10,911 nt of DNA from Oleispira sp964022115 (GTDB lineage: Bacteria; Pseudomonadota; Gammaproteobacteria; Pseudomonadales; Oceanobacteraceae). The translations under genes and the position numbers were made by a program. The notes under the pieces are model-generated. The model was not told the DNA's origin. It did not search any database and saw only the letters and a list, made by a program, of their open reading frames with translations. Shown here piece after piece: positions 1 to 5,964 of the stretch; positions within the stretch are counted from its first letter, which is position 1, and each line of letters opens with the position of its first letter. The DNA lies in assembly GCA_964022115.1 (NCBI GenBank), contig CAXIBC010000089.1, forward strand, positions 1 through 10,911, given 5' to 3'.

Positions 1-107
1 CACGACCTACGATGCATTGAATTTATTTGTCGGGCTAAAGCCACGACCTACGATGTACTAAATATATTTGTCGGCCTAAAGGCCGACCTACATTAAGATG
101 TAGGTCG
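1..107. repeat. Array of REP-like palindromic repeats, cut by the left edge
   Basis: About two and a half contiguous units lie here. Units begin with the shared word CGACCTACGATG near 3 and 44 and a diverged CGACCTACAT at 84, giving a spacing of 41 and then 40 bases. Each unit carries an inner palindrome. GTCGGCC (70-76) pairs with GGCCGAC (81-87) around a TAAA loop. At 29-47 the same hairpin has one bulged A (43). The array ends in a perfect 10-bp hairpin, CGACCTACAT (84-93) and ATGTAGGTCG (98-107), loop TAAG. Repeats of the TAGGTCGGGCTTTAGCCCGACA kind are common between genes in marine gammaproteobacteria. That this is such an element is my inference from the shape. It lies just downstream of the xni stop and may protect or punctuate that transcript. 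Confidence 0.8.
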
Positions 108-124
108 TATTTTAATGCGACGAT

Positions 125-892
125 TTAATATTTTAGCCGCATGTCGTTTAGGTTGATGCCTAGCGGTAAGTCGGTGACGAGTTTGGCCAGTTTACGGGTT
201 AATAATGCGCTGCGCCATTGGCTTTCGAGTGCTTCTTTTAATCTGGGTTTCAGGTCGAGTTCGGGCAGTTGGATGAGCAAGGTATCTAGGTCTTGGTACT
301 GGCTTAATAAGTCGGTAGCTGTTTTGATGCCGACCCCTTTTATACCCGGTAGGTGGTTGGTAGTATCGCCGGTTAATGCTAGCAGGTCGTTGAGCTGTGT
401 GGCTTCGATACTGTAACGGGCACGCACTTCTTCTTGGTTAAATAGTTGGCGGTCAAAGTGGTTGAGTACTTGAATTTTTTGATCGACCAGTTGAAAAAAA
501 CCTTTATCCGTCGAGATTATGGTGCTGGATAAACCTGCGCTGGCGGACTTGCTGGCTAAGCTTGCAATAACATCGTCGGCTTCCCAGTGTTGAAATTCGA
601 AACAATAAAAACCCGCGGTTTTGAATCCTTGCTTGAACTGGGGTAAGGCTTTTTCAAGCGCTTCTGGCATGGGGCTGCGGCCTAGTTTGTAGTCTGGCCA
701 AATAGCATGTCGCCAAGTAGGTTCTTTGCGCTCAAAAATAATGGCGCAGTGTGTTGCCCCTAAGCGCTTGGCATTATCCGCTATGGTATTAATGCAACGG
801 TTTGAGCAGGCTTCTTCTTTATTATCGTGATCTGGCATCGCCGCATACATGCGACGAATGAGGTTCATCGCATCAATGATCAGTAAGTGCAT
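125..892 (-). CDS. xni: Flap endonuclease Xni (ExoIX-like)
   Basis: A 255-residue protein, close to the 251 residues of E. coli Xni. The family resembles the 5'-nuclease domain of DNA polymerase I and acts on branched or flapped DNA in the cytoplasm. The N-terminus reads MHLLIIDAMNLIRR, as in Xni, with D7 the first metal-ligand candidate. EADD follows at 94-97 and STDKG at 117-121. The helix-three-turn-helix DNA- and potassium-binding segment is around 171-190 (LPGIKGVGIKTA). The third acidic cluster, GDTTNH at 165-170, keeps D166 but has N where Pol I has a second Asp. The start at 892 was chosen because homology begins there. The frame stays open upstream to 991, but only inside the ABC gene. 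The first 20 bases overlap the end of that gene, so the two are probably translationally coupled. Confidence 0.88.
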   Translation of the reverse strand: MHLLIIDAMNLIRRMYAAMPDHDNKEEACSNRCINTIADNAKRLGATHCAIIFERKEPTWRHAIWPDYKLGRSPMPEALEKALPQFKQGFKTAGFYCFEFQHWEADDVIASLASKSASAGLSSTIISTDKGFFQLVDQKIQVLNHFDRQLFNQEEVRARYSIEATQLNDLLALTGDTTNHLPGIKGVGIKTATDLLSQYQDLDTLLIQLPELDLKPRLKEALESQWRSALLTRKLAKLVTDLPLGINLNDMRLKY

Positions 893-2681
893 CGTCTTTC
901 TGTGCCTGCCATAGTTGGTAGTAGTGTCCTTGCTGCTGCAATAATTCGGTATGCTTACCCTGCTCAACGACGGTGCCGTTATCGATAACAATAATGTTAT
1001 CGGCGTCGATTATGGTAGATAGTCGGTGAGCAATAATCAAGCTAGTATGCCCAGCCGAAACGTCTTTTATCGCGGCGTTAATATTTTTCTCGGTGCGTGA
1101 GTCTAGCGATGAGGTCGCTTCGTCAAAGACCATCACCGCTGGCCGTTTTAATAACATACGGGCAATGGCTAGGCGTTGCTTTTCGCCACCCGAGAGTTTT
1201 AAACCCCGCTCCCCGACTACTGTGTCTAATCCCTGTGGGCAGAGTTTAATAAAGCCATCTAGCTGAGCCATAGTGATGACCCGCTCTAGGTCTTCGTCGG
1301 TCGCTTCTGGCGCTGCATATAGAATGTTATTTTTTAAGGTATCGTTAAATAAAACAGTATCTTGCGGCACAACACCAATGTGTTTTCTTAAGCTCGCAAG
1401 GGTTAATTCATTAATCGATTGGTTATTTATTAAGATATCCCCTTGGGTTTTATCGTAAAAACGAAATAATAATTTGGTCAGGGTCGACTTCCCTGCCCCG
1501 CTGCGGCCAACCACGGCAATGCGCTTGCCGGCAGGAATAGAAAAACTCAGGTTATTTAATATTGGGCGCTCTGGCTGATAGCTAAAACCCAGCTGAGAAA
1601 ATTCTATACTGGCGTCTGCGGTATTTAATTCGTGCTTGCCTTCATCACTCACACTAGGCTGTTCTTTTAACAGCGCAAGCATTTGCTCGATGCTAGCCAG
1701 AGATGCTTTTACTTCGCGGTAAACAAAGCCTAAAAAACTCAAAGGTAAAAAAAGCTGGAACATAAAGGCATTCATCAAGGTGAAATCACCAATGGTCATG
1801 GTGCCTGCTAATACATAATAAGCCGATAAACACAACATTAATGTCATCGCCACGCTGATAATGATGGCTTGACCTGAGTTTAAAGCGAATAAGGTTAAAC
1901 GATTTTTACGTCGCGCTTGCTCCCAAGACCAAAGCGCGTCGTCGTAATCTTTTGCTTCGCGTTGTTCTGCGGAAAAGTACTTTACGGTTTCATAATTTAA
2001 TAAACTATCTAGGGCTCTAGCGTGAGTTTTTGAATCCATCTTGTTGGCTTCACGTACATACTCGGTGCGCCACTCAGTCACTTTGGCGGTATACATAACG
2101 TACGCAACCACGGCCACTAGAGTGATGATGGCAAAATACGGCGGGTAGTTTATCAATAATAAAACGATGACTAAGCCAAGTTCAAAGAAGGTTGGCAAGA
2201 TATTAAAGATAACAAAGCGCATTAAGAAGCTAATGCCATTGGTGCCTCGTTCGATATCACGCTGTAACGCGCCGGTTTGTCTTGAAAGGTGATAATCGAG
2301 ACTTAAATTATGCAGATGCTGAAATACTTTCAACGCCATGCGGCGCATAGCACGCTCGGTAACACGGCCAAAAAGCACATCGCGGATTTCACCTAATAAA
2401 ACGTTTAATAATCGTACTGAGCCATAGGCTAATAATAAGCCGAGAGGAAACCATAACCATAAATCTTCTGCTTGCACGGAGGCTTTATTATCGACTAGAC
2501 CATCAACTAGATATTTTAAAACGAAGGGCATGGAAACGCTGGCAAGCTTAGCCCCAATTAAGCACAGAGCCGCAAGAATCACCCGCCCCTTATATTCCAT
2601 TAGGTAGGGCCATAAGGTTTTTAGCCAGGCGGTATTTTTTAAACTAACGTCTGGGGCGTCAGCCCAATGTGAAGATCTCAT
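873..2681 (-). CDS. Atm1/HMT1-type ABC half-transporter, fused permease and ATPase
   Basis: A 602-residue inner-membrane exporter with six predicted membrane segments in residues about 33-325, followed by an ATPase domain. The ATPase motifs are complete: Walker A GRSGAGKS (392-399), Q-loop Q440, signature LSGGE (496-500), Walker B with D520 and E521, and H-loop H552. The segment LLNYETVKYF (227-236) is the hallmark of the Atm1/ABCB7/HMT1 group, whose known members export glutathione-linked sulfur or metal conjugates. The substrate here is inferred, not shown. Start 2681 is preferred because AAGGG (2687-2691) lies 5 bases upstream and MRSSHW fits the family N-terminus. The frame remains open to 2744, but that start would run into the divergent peptidase gene. 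It is the promoter-proximal gene of a pair with xni. Confidence 0.88.
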   Translation of the reverse strand: MRSSHWADAPDVSLKNTAWLKTLWPYLMEYKGRVILAALCLIGAKLASVSMPFVLKYLVDGLVDNKASVQAEDLWLWFPLGLLLAYGSVRLLNVLLGEIRDVLFGRVTERAMRRMALKVFQHLHNLSLDYHLSRQTGALQRDIERGTNGISFLMRFVIFNILPTFFELGLVIVLLLINYPPYFAIITLVAVVAYVMYTAKVTEWRTEYVREANKMDSKTHARALDSLLNYETVKYFSAEQREAKDYDDALWSWEQARRKNRLTLFALNSGQAIIISVAMTLMLCLSAYYVLAGTMTIGDFTLMNAFMFQLFLPLSFLGFVYREVKASLASIEQMLALLKEQPSVSDEGKHELNTADASIEFSQLGFSYQPERPILNNLSFSIPAGKRIAVVGRSGAGKSTLTKLLFRFYDKTQGDILINNQSINELTLASLRKHIGVVPQDTVLFNDTLKNNILYAAPEATDEDLERVITMAQLDGFIKLCPQGLDTVVGERGLKLSGGEKQRLAIARMLLKRPAVMVFDEATSSLDSRTEKNINAAIKDVSAGHTSLIIAHRLSTIIDADNIIVIDNGTVVEQGKHTELLQQQGHYYQLWQAQKDDALTDH

Positions 2682-2686
2682 GACAA

Positions 2687-2691
2687 CCCTT
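2687..2691 (-). promoter_or_regulatory. Ribosome binding site that fixes the ABC transporter start
   Basis: Read on the minus strand this is AAGGG, 5 bases before the ATG at 2681. It decides against the longer frame that opens at 2744. Confidence 0.6.
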
Positions 2692-2723
2692 GTTACTGTG
2701 TGCAGCTTGTTTACACTGGATAT

Positions 2724-3794
2724 ATGAATGACAGATTTTATCACAGCAAGCGTAATTTACCTGAGCTTATTGAACTTGAGCAGCTAATTTCTTTGGCTGC
2801 TAAACCTTCGGCATCAGCGGCGCATATACGCACGTCGGTTTTAGGCCAGATTGAACACAGCATCAAGGATAAAAGTTTTACCCTACCGCTGTATCGCTTG
2901 GAGCTGGGTTCTAGCCAACCACAAGCCCCGACATTAATTCTTTGCGGCGGCATTCACGGCATTGAACGTATTGGTAGCCAGGTGATTTTATCTTTTTTGC
3001 GCAGTTTAATTCAGCGATTAGCGTGGGACCCAGCTATCCATGAGCAATTAAATCAAATCCGCTTAGTGATTTACCCCATTATTAATCCTGTGGGCATGTG
3101 GGAAAACCGTCGCTGCAATGGTTATGGCGTTGATTTAATGCGTAACGCTCCCATTGATGCTCTGGGTAAACCTGCTTTTTTAGTTGGTGGCCATCGTATC
3201 AGTCGACATTTACCTTGGTATCGCGGCAAAAAAGATAGGGCCATGCAGCGAGAAGCTCAATTATTAACCGACGACATTGCGGCCACGATTAAAGGTCAAA
3301 AGCATTGCATCAGTTTGGATTGCCACTCAGGTTTTGGTCATCGTGATAGAATTTGGTTTCCTTATGCACGCAGTAAGACCCCATGGCCAAACATTGCGAA
3401 TGCGATGAAACTCACCCAGCAATTTGAGACGACCTACCCTTCTCACGATTTTTATTTATTTGAACCGCAAGCGAATAGCTATACGACCCACGGCGATCTT
3501 TGGGACTATATGTATGATGAAGGTATGCGGGCAAATAAAGGGATGAATTTTATTCCTTTAACCCTAGAGATGGGTTCTTGGTTATGGCTTAAAAAAAGCC
3601 CGAGCAACCTGTTTAATTATTCTTCATTTTTTAACCCTATTTTACCCCATCGACAAACCAGGATATTAAGGCGACACCTAACCTTGTTTGAATTTTTATT
3701 ATCGGCGGTGCGATCCATGCCCAACTGGTCACAAAACCAGAGTTCAGAGTTATATCATCAAGCGTTGAACCGCTGGTATCAGAGCAAGGCTTAA
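2724..3794 (+). CDS. M14-family zinc carboxypeptidase-like protein
   Basis: A 356-residue protein without a signal peptide, so probably cytoplasmic. It carries the M14 metallopeptidase pattern in order: GGIHGIE with zinc ligands H78 and E81; NPVG (121-124) and then N132, GVDL (135-138) and R140, matching the NPDG...R.N..GVDLNRN substrate-binding block; DCHSG (199-203) with the third ligand H201; and TLEMGS (280-285) with E282 in the catalytic-glutamate position. The family removes C-terminal or amide-linked residues from peptides, including cell-wall peptides in some branches. The substrate here is unknown. ATG at 2724 is preferred. A GTG at 2700 is in frame and would add eight residues. Neither has a strong ribosome binding site. 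Only 42 bases separate it from the divergent ABC gene. Confidence 0.8.
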   Translation: MNDRFYHSKRNLPELIELEQLISLAAKPSASAAHIRTSVLGQIEHSIKDKSFTLPLYRLELGSSQPQAPTLILCGGIHGIERIGSQVILSFLRSLIQRLAWDPAIHEQLNQIRLVIYPIINPVGMWENRRCNGYGVDLMRNAPIDALGKPAFLVGGHRISRHLPWYRGKKDRAMQREAQLLTDDIAATIKGQKHCISLDCHSGFGHRDRIWFPYARSKTPWPNIANAMKLTQQFETTYPSHDFYLFEPQANSYTTHGDLWDYMYDEGMRANKGMNFIPLTLEMGSWLWLKKSPSNLFNYSSFFNPILPHRQTRILRRHLTLFEFLLSAVRSMPNWSQNQSSELYHQALNRWYQSKA

Positions 3795-3811
3795 GAGTCG
3801 GCTTAATCGTG
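3788..3811 (+). repeat. 12-bp direct duplication spanning the peptidase stop codon
   Basis: GGCTTAAGAGTC (3788-3799) is followed directly by GGCTTAATCGTG (3800-3811), with 9 of 12 bases matching. The first copy holds the stop codon (3792-3794). The second places another TAA in the same frame at 3804-3806. It is short enough to be chance when taken alone. Confidence 0.45.
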
Positions 3812-3857
3812 CCTCTTGTGAGTACGAGACTAGTTAATGGCTGAGCTAAGGGGTATT

Positions 3858-3968
3858 ATGTGGGCTTATTTTTCGCTTTTATCTTATCTTTATTATTTTA
3901 GGTTGCTGTATGCGTTCGTGTTTTGCCAAGTTTTCTATCATTGCGGGTTGTTTCTTATCATTATCTAG
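3858..3968 (+). CDS. Possible 36-residue hydrophobic leader peptide
   Basis: ATG at 3858 follows a very strong Shine-Dalgarno-like AAGGGG (3848-3853) and opens a 36-codon frame rich in aromatic and aliphatic residues (MWAYFSLLSYLYYF...). The frame overlaps the start of the outer-membrane protein gene at 3910 in a different frame and ends at TAG 3966-3968, inside the signal-peptide coding region. It could be a leader peptide that governs translation of that gene. The same bases could instead be a promoter -10 element (TATTAT, 3854-3859), in which case the ribosome-site reading is false. There is no homology to support it. Confidence 0.25.
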   Translation: MWAYFSLLSYLYYFRLLYAFVFCQVFYHCGLFLIII

Positions 3969-4620
3969 CATCAGCCATGCAGATTTTGAGTTGGATTTAG
4001 GTTTTGCCTCTGAATACGTTCGTGATGGTATTAAACAAAGTAATGCCAAACCTGTTATTCAAGTAGGCGGTTTATATGCCTCTCAACTCGGTTTTTACGG
4101 CGGCCTTTGGATGTCGGGGATTGAGCGTGGATCCCCAGATAGTACGCGTTATGAACTCGATGGTTATGCGGGCTTGTATGTTCCTTTTGGACGTCATGTT
4201 GCCATTGATCTTGGTTATACTCGCGCTACTTTTTTAGGGGATGCGAGCACCAGCAAGCAGGCTTATGGCGAAGGATTCTTTAATCTTTTATTCAATGATG
4301 AGACGACCTTGGGTTATCGCTTGGCGGATGATTATATGGGCAGCGGCGAAGCTCTGCAGACCCTAGAATTGGCCCACACTATTAATAATGGAGAGTTTGG
4401 TTTTGAGTTTTCGACCCGCCAATACCGTTATTTGAAGATTAGTGAAGAGGTTAACTGGGGTAATAAAAATCGTGATGATTATTTTCATTTTAGGATTGGG
4501 GTTGCGCGCAGCTATCATCAGCATAACTTGAGCCTAGGATTGGAGAAAACCAACTTGACTAGCCTTTATGATGGTGGCACGCATTTAGTGTTCACCTATA
4601 GTCGTAACTTTGATTTCTAA
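3910..4620 (+). CDS. TIGR02001-type outer-membrane beta-barrel protein
   Basis: A 236-residue exported protein. Residues 1-24 form a signal peptide (hydrophobic IIAGCFLSLSS, cleavage after SHA). The mature part opens with DFELDLGFASEYVRDGIKQS, the typical start of the family called TIGR02001 or Gcw_chp, proteobacterial proteins of unknown function. The rest alternates aromatic and polar residues in short strands with Gly/Asp turns (for example GFYGGLWMSG and AIDLGYTRA). It ends in NFDF, and a terminal Phe is the usual signal for barrel insertion. The start at 3910 has AGG (3900-3902) 7 bases upstream. It follows the peptidase gene after 115 bases. Its stop codon lies in the first copy of a 16-bp tandem repeat. 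The ligand or transport role is unknown. Confidence 0.8.
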   Translation: MRSCFAKFSIIAGCFLSLSSISHADFELDLGFASEYVRDGIKQSNAKPVIQVGGLYASQLGFYGGLWMSGIERGSPDSTRYELDGYAGLYVPFGRHVAIDLGYTRATFLGDASTSKQAYGEGFFNLLFNDETTLGYRLADDYMGSGEALQTLELAHTINNGEFGFEFSTRQYRYLKISEEVNWGNKNRDDYFHFRIGVARSYHQHNLSLGLEKTNLTSLYDGGTHLVFTYSRNFDF

Positions 4621-4654
4621 TTGCATTGATTTCTAATTGCTTTGATTTCTAATC
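4610..4654 (+). repeat. 16-bp tandem repeat, three copies, joining two genes
   Basis: TTGATTTCTAATTGC plus A or T occurs at 4610-4625 and 4626-4641. A third, shortened copy is at 4642-4654. The first copy supplies the last codons and stop of the outer-membrane protein gene. The third copy supplies the likely TTG start of the hydrolase. Because 16 is not a multiple of three, the three TAA words fall in all three frames. Confidence 0.85.
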
Positions 4655-5397
4655 ATTTTGTTTTAGTCCGCGGCTTAATCCGAAGCCGCTTCCACTGGCA
4701 TGAGTTTCCTCTTGCCTTAGAACAAAGCATCCCCAGCTCAACCCTGCATCAATTCGACATTGCCGGTAATGGCAAACGCTTTACCGAACCTTCCCCTAGC
4801 TCTGTAGCCGCCATGATTGATGATATTCAATCACAATTATCACCTCGATTAAAAACCCTTAAAGCCGATAGCAAAATTCATTTAATCGGTATTTCTATGG
4901 GGGGCATGATAGCGTCTGGCCTCGCCCAGAGATTGATTGATGATGGCATGCCAATTAGCAGCTTGCATATTATCAACTCCAGCTTTTGCGATCAGGCGCA
5001 CTTTTGGCAACGCATGAAGCTTGATGCTGGTTTTTCATTATTCGCAAATTTATTTAATACCGAAAAACGTGAGCAAGGTATTTTAAATTGGACCAGCAAC
5101 CAAGCAGATACTGAGCAATATTTACCGGCGTGGATTGGCGAGGCGAAAGCCCACCCTATTTCACTGCGTAATGGTGTGTGCCAACTGCTGGCGGCGTCGC
5201 GCTATCCATTACCCAAGAAGCCTAAGACTAACTGCCATATTTATAGCAGCAAACATGATCGACTAGTAGATTGGCGCTGTTCCCAAAGTATTGCTAAGCA
5301 ATGGCAATGCCCGCTGCATGTGCATACTAGCGCGGGTCACGATTTACCTCTGGACGACCCTAGATGGCTAGCGTCTTTAATTTGTCAAAATCTGTAA
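4642..5397 (+). CDS. Alpha/beta-hydrolase-fold protein
   Basis: A 251-residue protein with a complete catalytic triad in family order: nucleophile S85 in GISMGG (83-88), acid D206 in SSKHDR and H233 in AGHD. An oxyanion-type strand, FVLVRGL, lies at 6-12. The fold covers esterases, lipases and thioesterases, and the substrate cannot be named. No signal peptide is seen, so it is probably cytoplasmic. No ATG occurs before codon 58, by which point the first strand would be lost. The TTG at 4642 is the best start, although no ribosome binding site precedes it. The 21-base gap to the outer-membrane protein gene suggests co-transcription, perhaps with translation carried over from the upstream gene. 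The last six codons and the stop are part of a degenerate 17-bp repeat. Confidence 0.8.
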   Translation: MISNHFVLVRGLIRSRFHWHEFPLALEQSIPSSTLHQFDIAGNGKRFTEPSPSSVAAMIDDIQSQLSPRLKTLKADSKIHLIGISMGGMIASGLAQRLIDDGMPISSLHIINSSFCDQAHFWQRMKLDAGFSLFANLFNTEKREQGILNWTSNQADTEQYLPAWIGEAKAHPISLRNGVCQLLAASRYPLPKKPKTNCHIYSSKHDRLVDWRCSQSIAKQWQCPLHVHTSAGHDLPLDDPRWLASLICQNL

Positions 5398-5424
5398 TTG
5401 ACCAGAGTCTTTAATTGGCCAGCA
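5374..5424. repeat. Degenerate 17-bp tandem repeat across a convergent gene junction
   Basis: Three abutting 17-base copies start at 5374, 5391 and 5408. Each opens TCT(T/G)TAATT. The outer copies match each other at 13 of 17 positions, and the middle one matches the last at 13 of 17 and the first at 11 of 17. The block contains the end of the hydrolase gene, its stop (5395-5397), the 13-base gap and the stop of the opposing gene (5411-5413). Confidence 0.6.
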
Positions 5425-5923
5425 TTTTATAGTTGGATTGAATACTTGGCACTGCTTTAAACTTGATGATTGGGTAATGATTATTGGCTAGGCTGATATT
5501 CTCTAATACATCGCGATTGGGCGGAAAATACACTTCGCCTTGCTTACTTACGCCCGCAGGAAATACCGCTAGATTTTCATAATAGCCTTGTAAAATAGAG
5601 TCTTTAAATACCAATATAGTATTGTGCGGCTCATATTCATCGCCTTTAACCCGCTCCATCCCCATGATAGTGAAGTTTTTATAACTACCAAAATAATAAA
5701 AGGCGAGCACATGATCGGCATGGCTGTCTTTCAATAATTCTGGGTAGTTTTTAAACAGGTAGCGCTCGGTCCATTGCGGACTGAGCTTTATTTCTGCTTG
5801 TGCAAACTGGCTTAGCTGCAAGGCTAATAGCAGGCTCAGCCAGCCTATTTTATTAATCAAGCCTATTTTATTAATCAAGCCTAGTTTATTAACGGTCCAT
5901 TGTTTGTATTTCAAACGTTCCAT
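5411..5923 (-). CDS. Secreted protein of unknown function with a repeat-extended signal peptide
   Basis: 170 residues that I do not recognise. Residues 1-43 look like a signal peptide with an unusually long n-region: three hexapeptide repeats NK(L/I)GLI in residues 12-26, then the hydrophobic core WLSLLLALQL and a cleavage site after AQA (41-43). The mature part of about 127 residues is soluble and rich in aromatic residues (HVLAFYYFGSYKNF, ILQGYYENLAVFPAG), with no Cys and no catalytic motif I can name. It is probably periplasmic. The start at 5923 is well supported by AAGGA (5929-5933) 5 bases upstream. The gene starts 26 bases after the rhlB stop, so it is likely the last gene of the epmC-rhlB unit. 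It converges on the hydrolase gene with a 13-base gap. Confidence 0.7.
   Translation of the reverse strand: MERLKYKQWTVNKLGLINKIGLINKIGWLSLLLALQLSQFAQAEIKLSPQWTERYLFKNYPELLKDSHADHVLAFYYFGSYKNFTIMGMERVKGDEYEPHNTILVFKDSILQGYYENLAVFPAGVSKQGEVYFPPNRDVLENISLANNHYPIIKFKAVPSIQSNYKMLAN
5842..5895 (-). repeat. 18-bp in-frame tandem repeat in a signal peptide
   Basis: On the plus strand AGCCTATTTTATTAATCA is repeated exactly at 5842-5859 and 5860-5877. A third copy with three differences is at 5878-5895. Read on the minus strand it adds six residues per copy (NKIGLI-like) to the n-region of the unknown secreted protein. Confidence 0.9.
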
Positions 5924-5928
5924 CTAAA

Positions 5929-5933
5929 TCCTT
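5929..5933 (-). promoter_or_regulatory. Ribosome binding site of the unknown secreted protein
   Basis: AAGGA on the minus strand, 5 bases before the ATG at 5923. It shows that translation begins before the hexapeptide repeats and not at a TTG codon inside them. Confidence 0.6.
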
Positions 5934-5934
5934 T

Positions 5935-5964
5935 TTAAGTCTGTTCTAGTTAAGGCTGTTCTAG
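5935..5964 (-). repeat. 15-bp duplication including the rhlB stop codon
   Basis: On the minus strand CTAGAACAGCCTTAA (5964-5950) is followed at once by CTAGAACAGACTTAA (5949-5935), with 14 of 15 bases matching. The first copy encodes the last four residues (LEQP) and the stop. The second would encode LEQT and a stop in the same frame. Confidence 0.8.

Noticed and set aside
1..107. CRISPR array
   Set aside because: The units follow each other directly, and the between-palindrome segments are near copies and not unique spacers. No cas gene is in the window.
84..107. Intrinsic terminator of xni
   Set aside because: The 10-bp hairpin is perfect, but read in the direction of xni it is followed by GC-rich repeat sequence and not a T run.
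141..416. Plus-strand open frame opposite xni
   Set aside because: It is a shadow of the well-supported xni coding sequence and has no recognisable domain.
893..991. Longer xni with 33 extra N-terminal residues
   Set aside because: The extension lies wholly inside the ABC transporter gene, and the Xni family begins at the residue encoded at 892.
2682..2744. Longer ABC transporter N-terminus
   Set aside because: It would overlap the divergent peptidase gene, while a good ribosome site stands before 2681.
4610..4654. Attachment site or transposon target duplication
   Set aside because: There are three adjacent copies with no inserted element between them, which is the form of a tandem repeat.
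2700..5397. Novel defence or secretion system in the peptidase, outer-membrane protein and hydrolase run
   Set aside because: The three products share no visible partner motif, the first gap is 115 bases, and all three belong to broad families found singly elsewhere.
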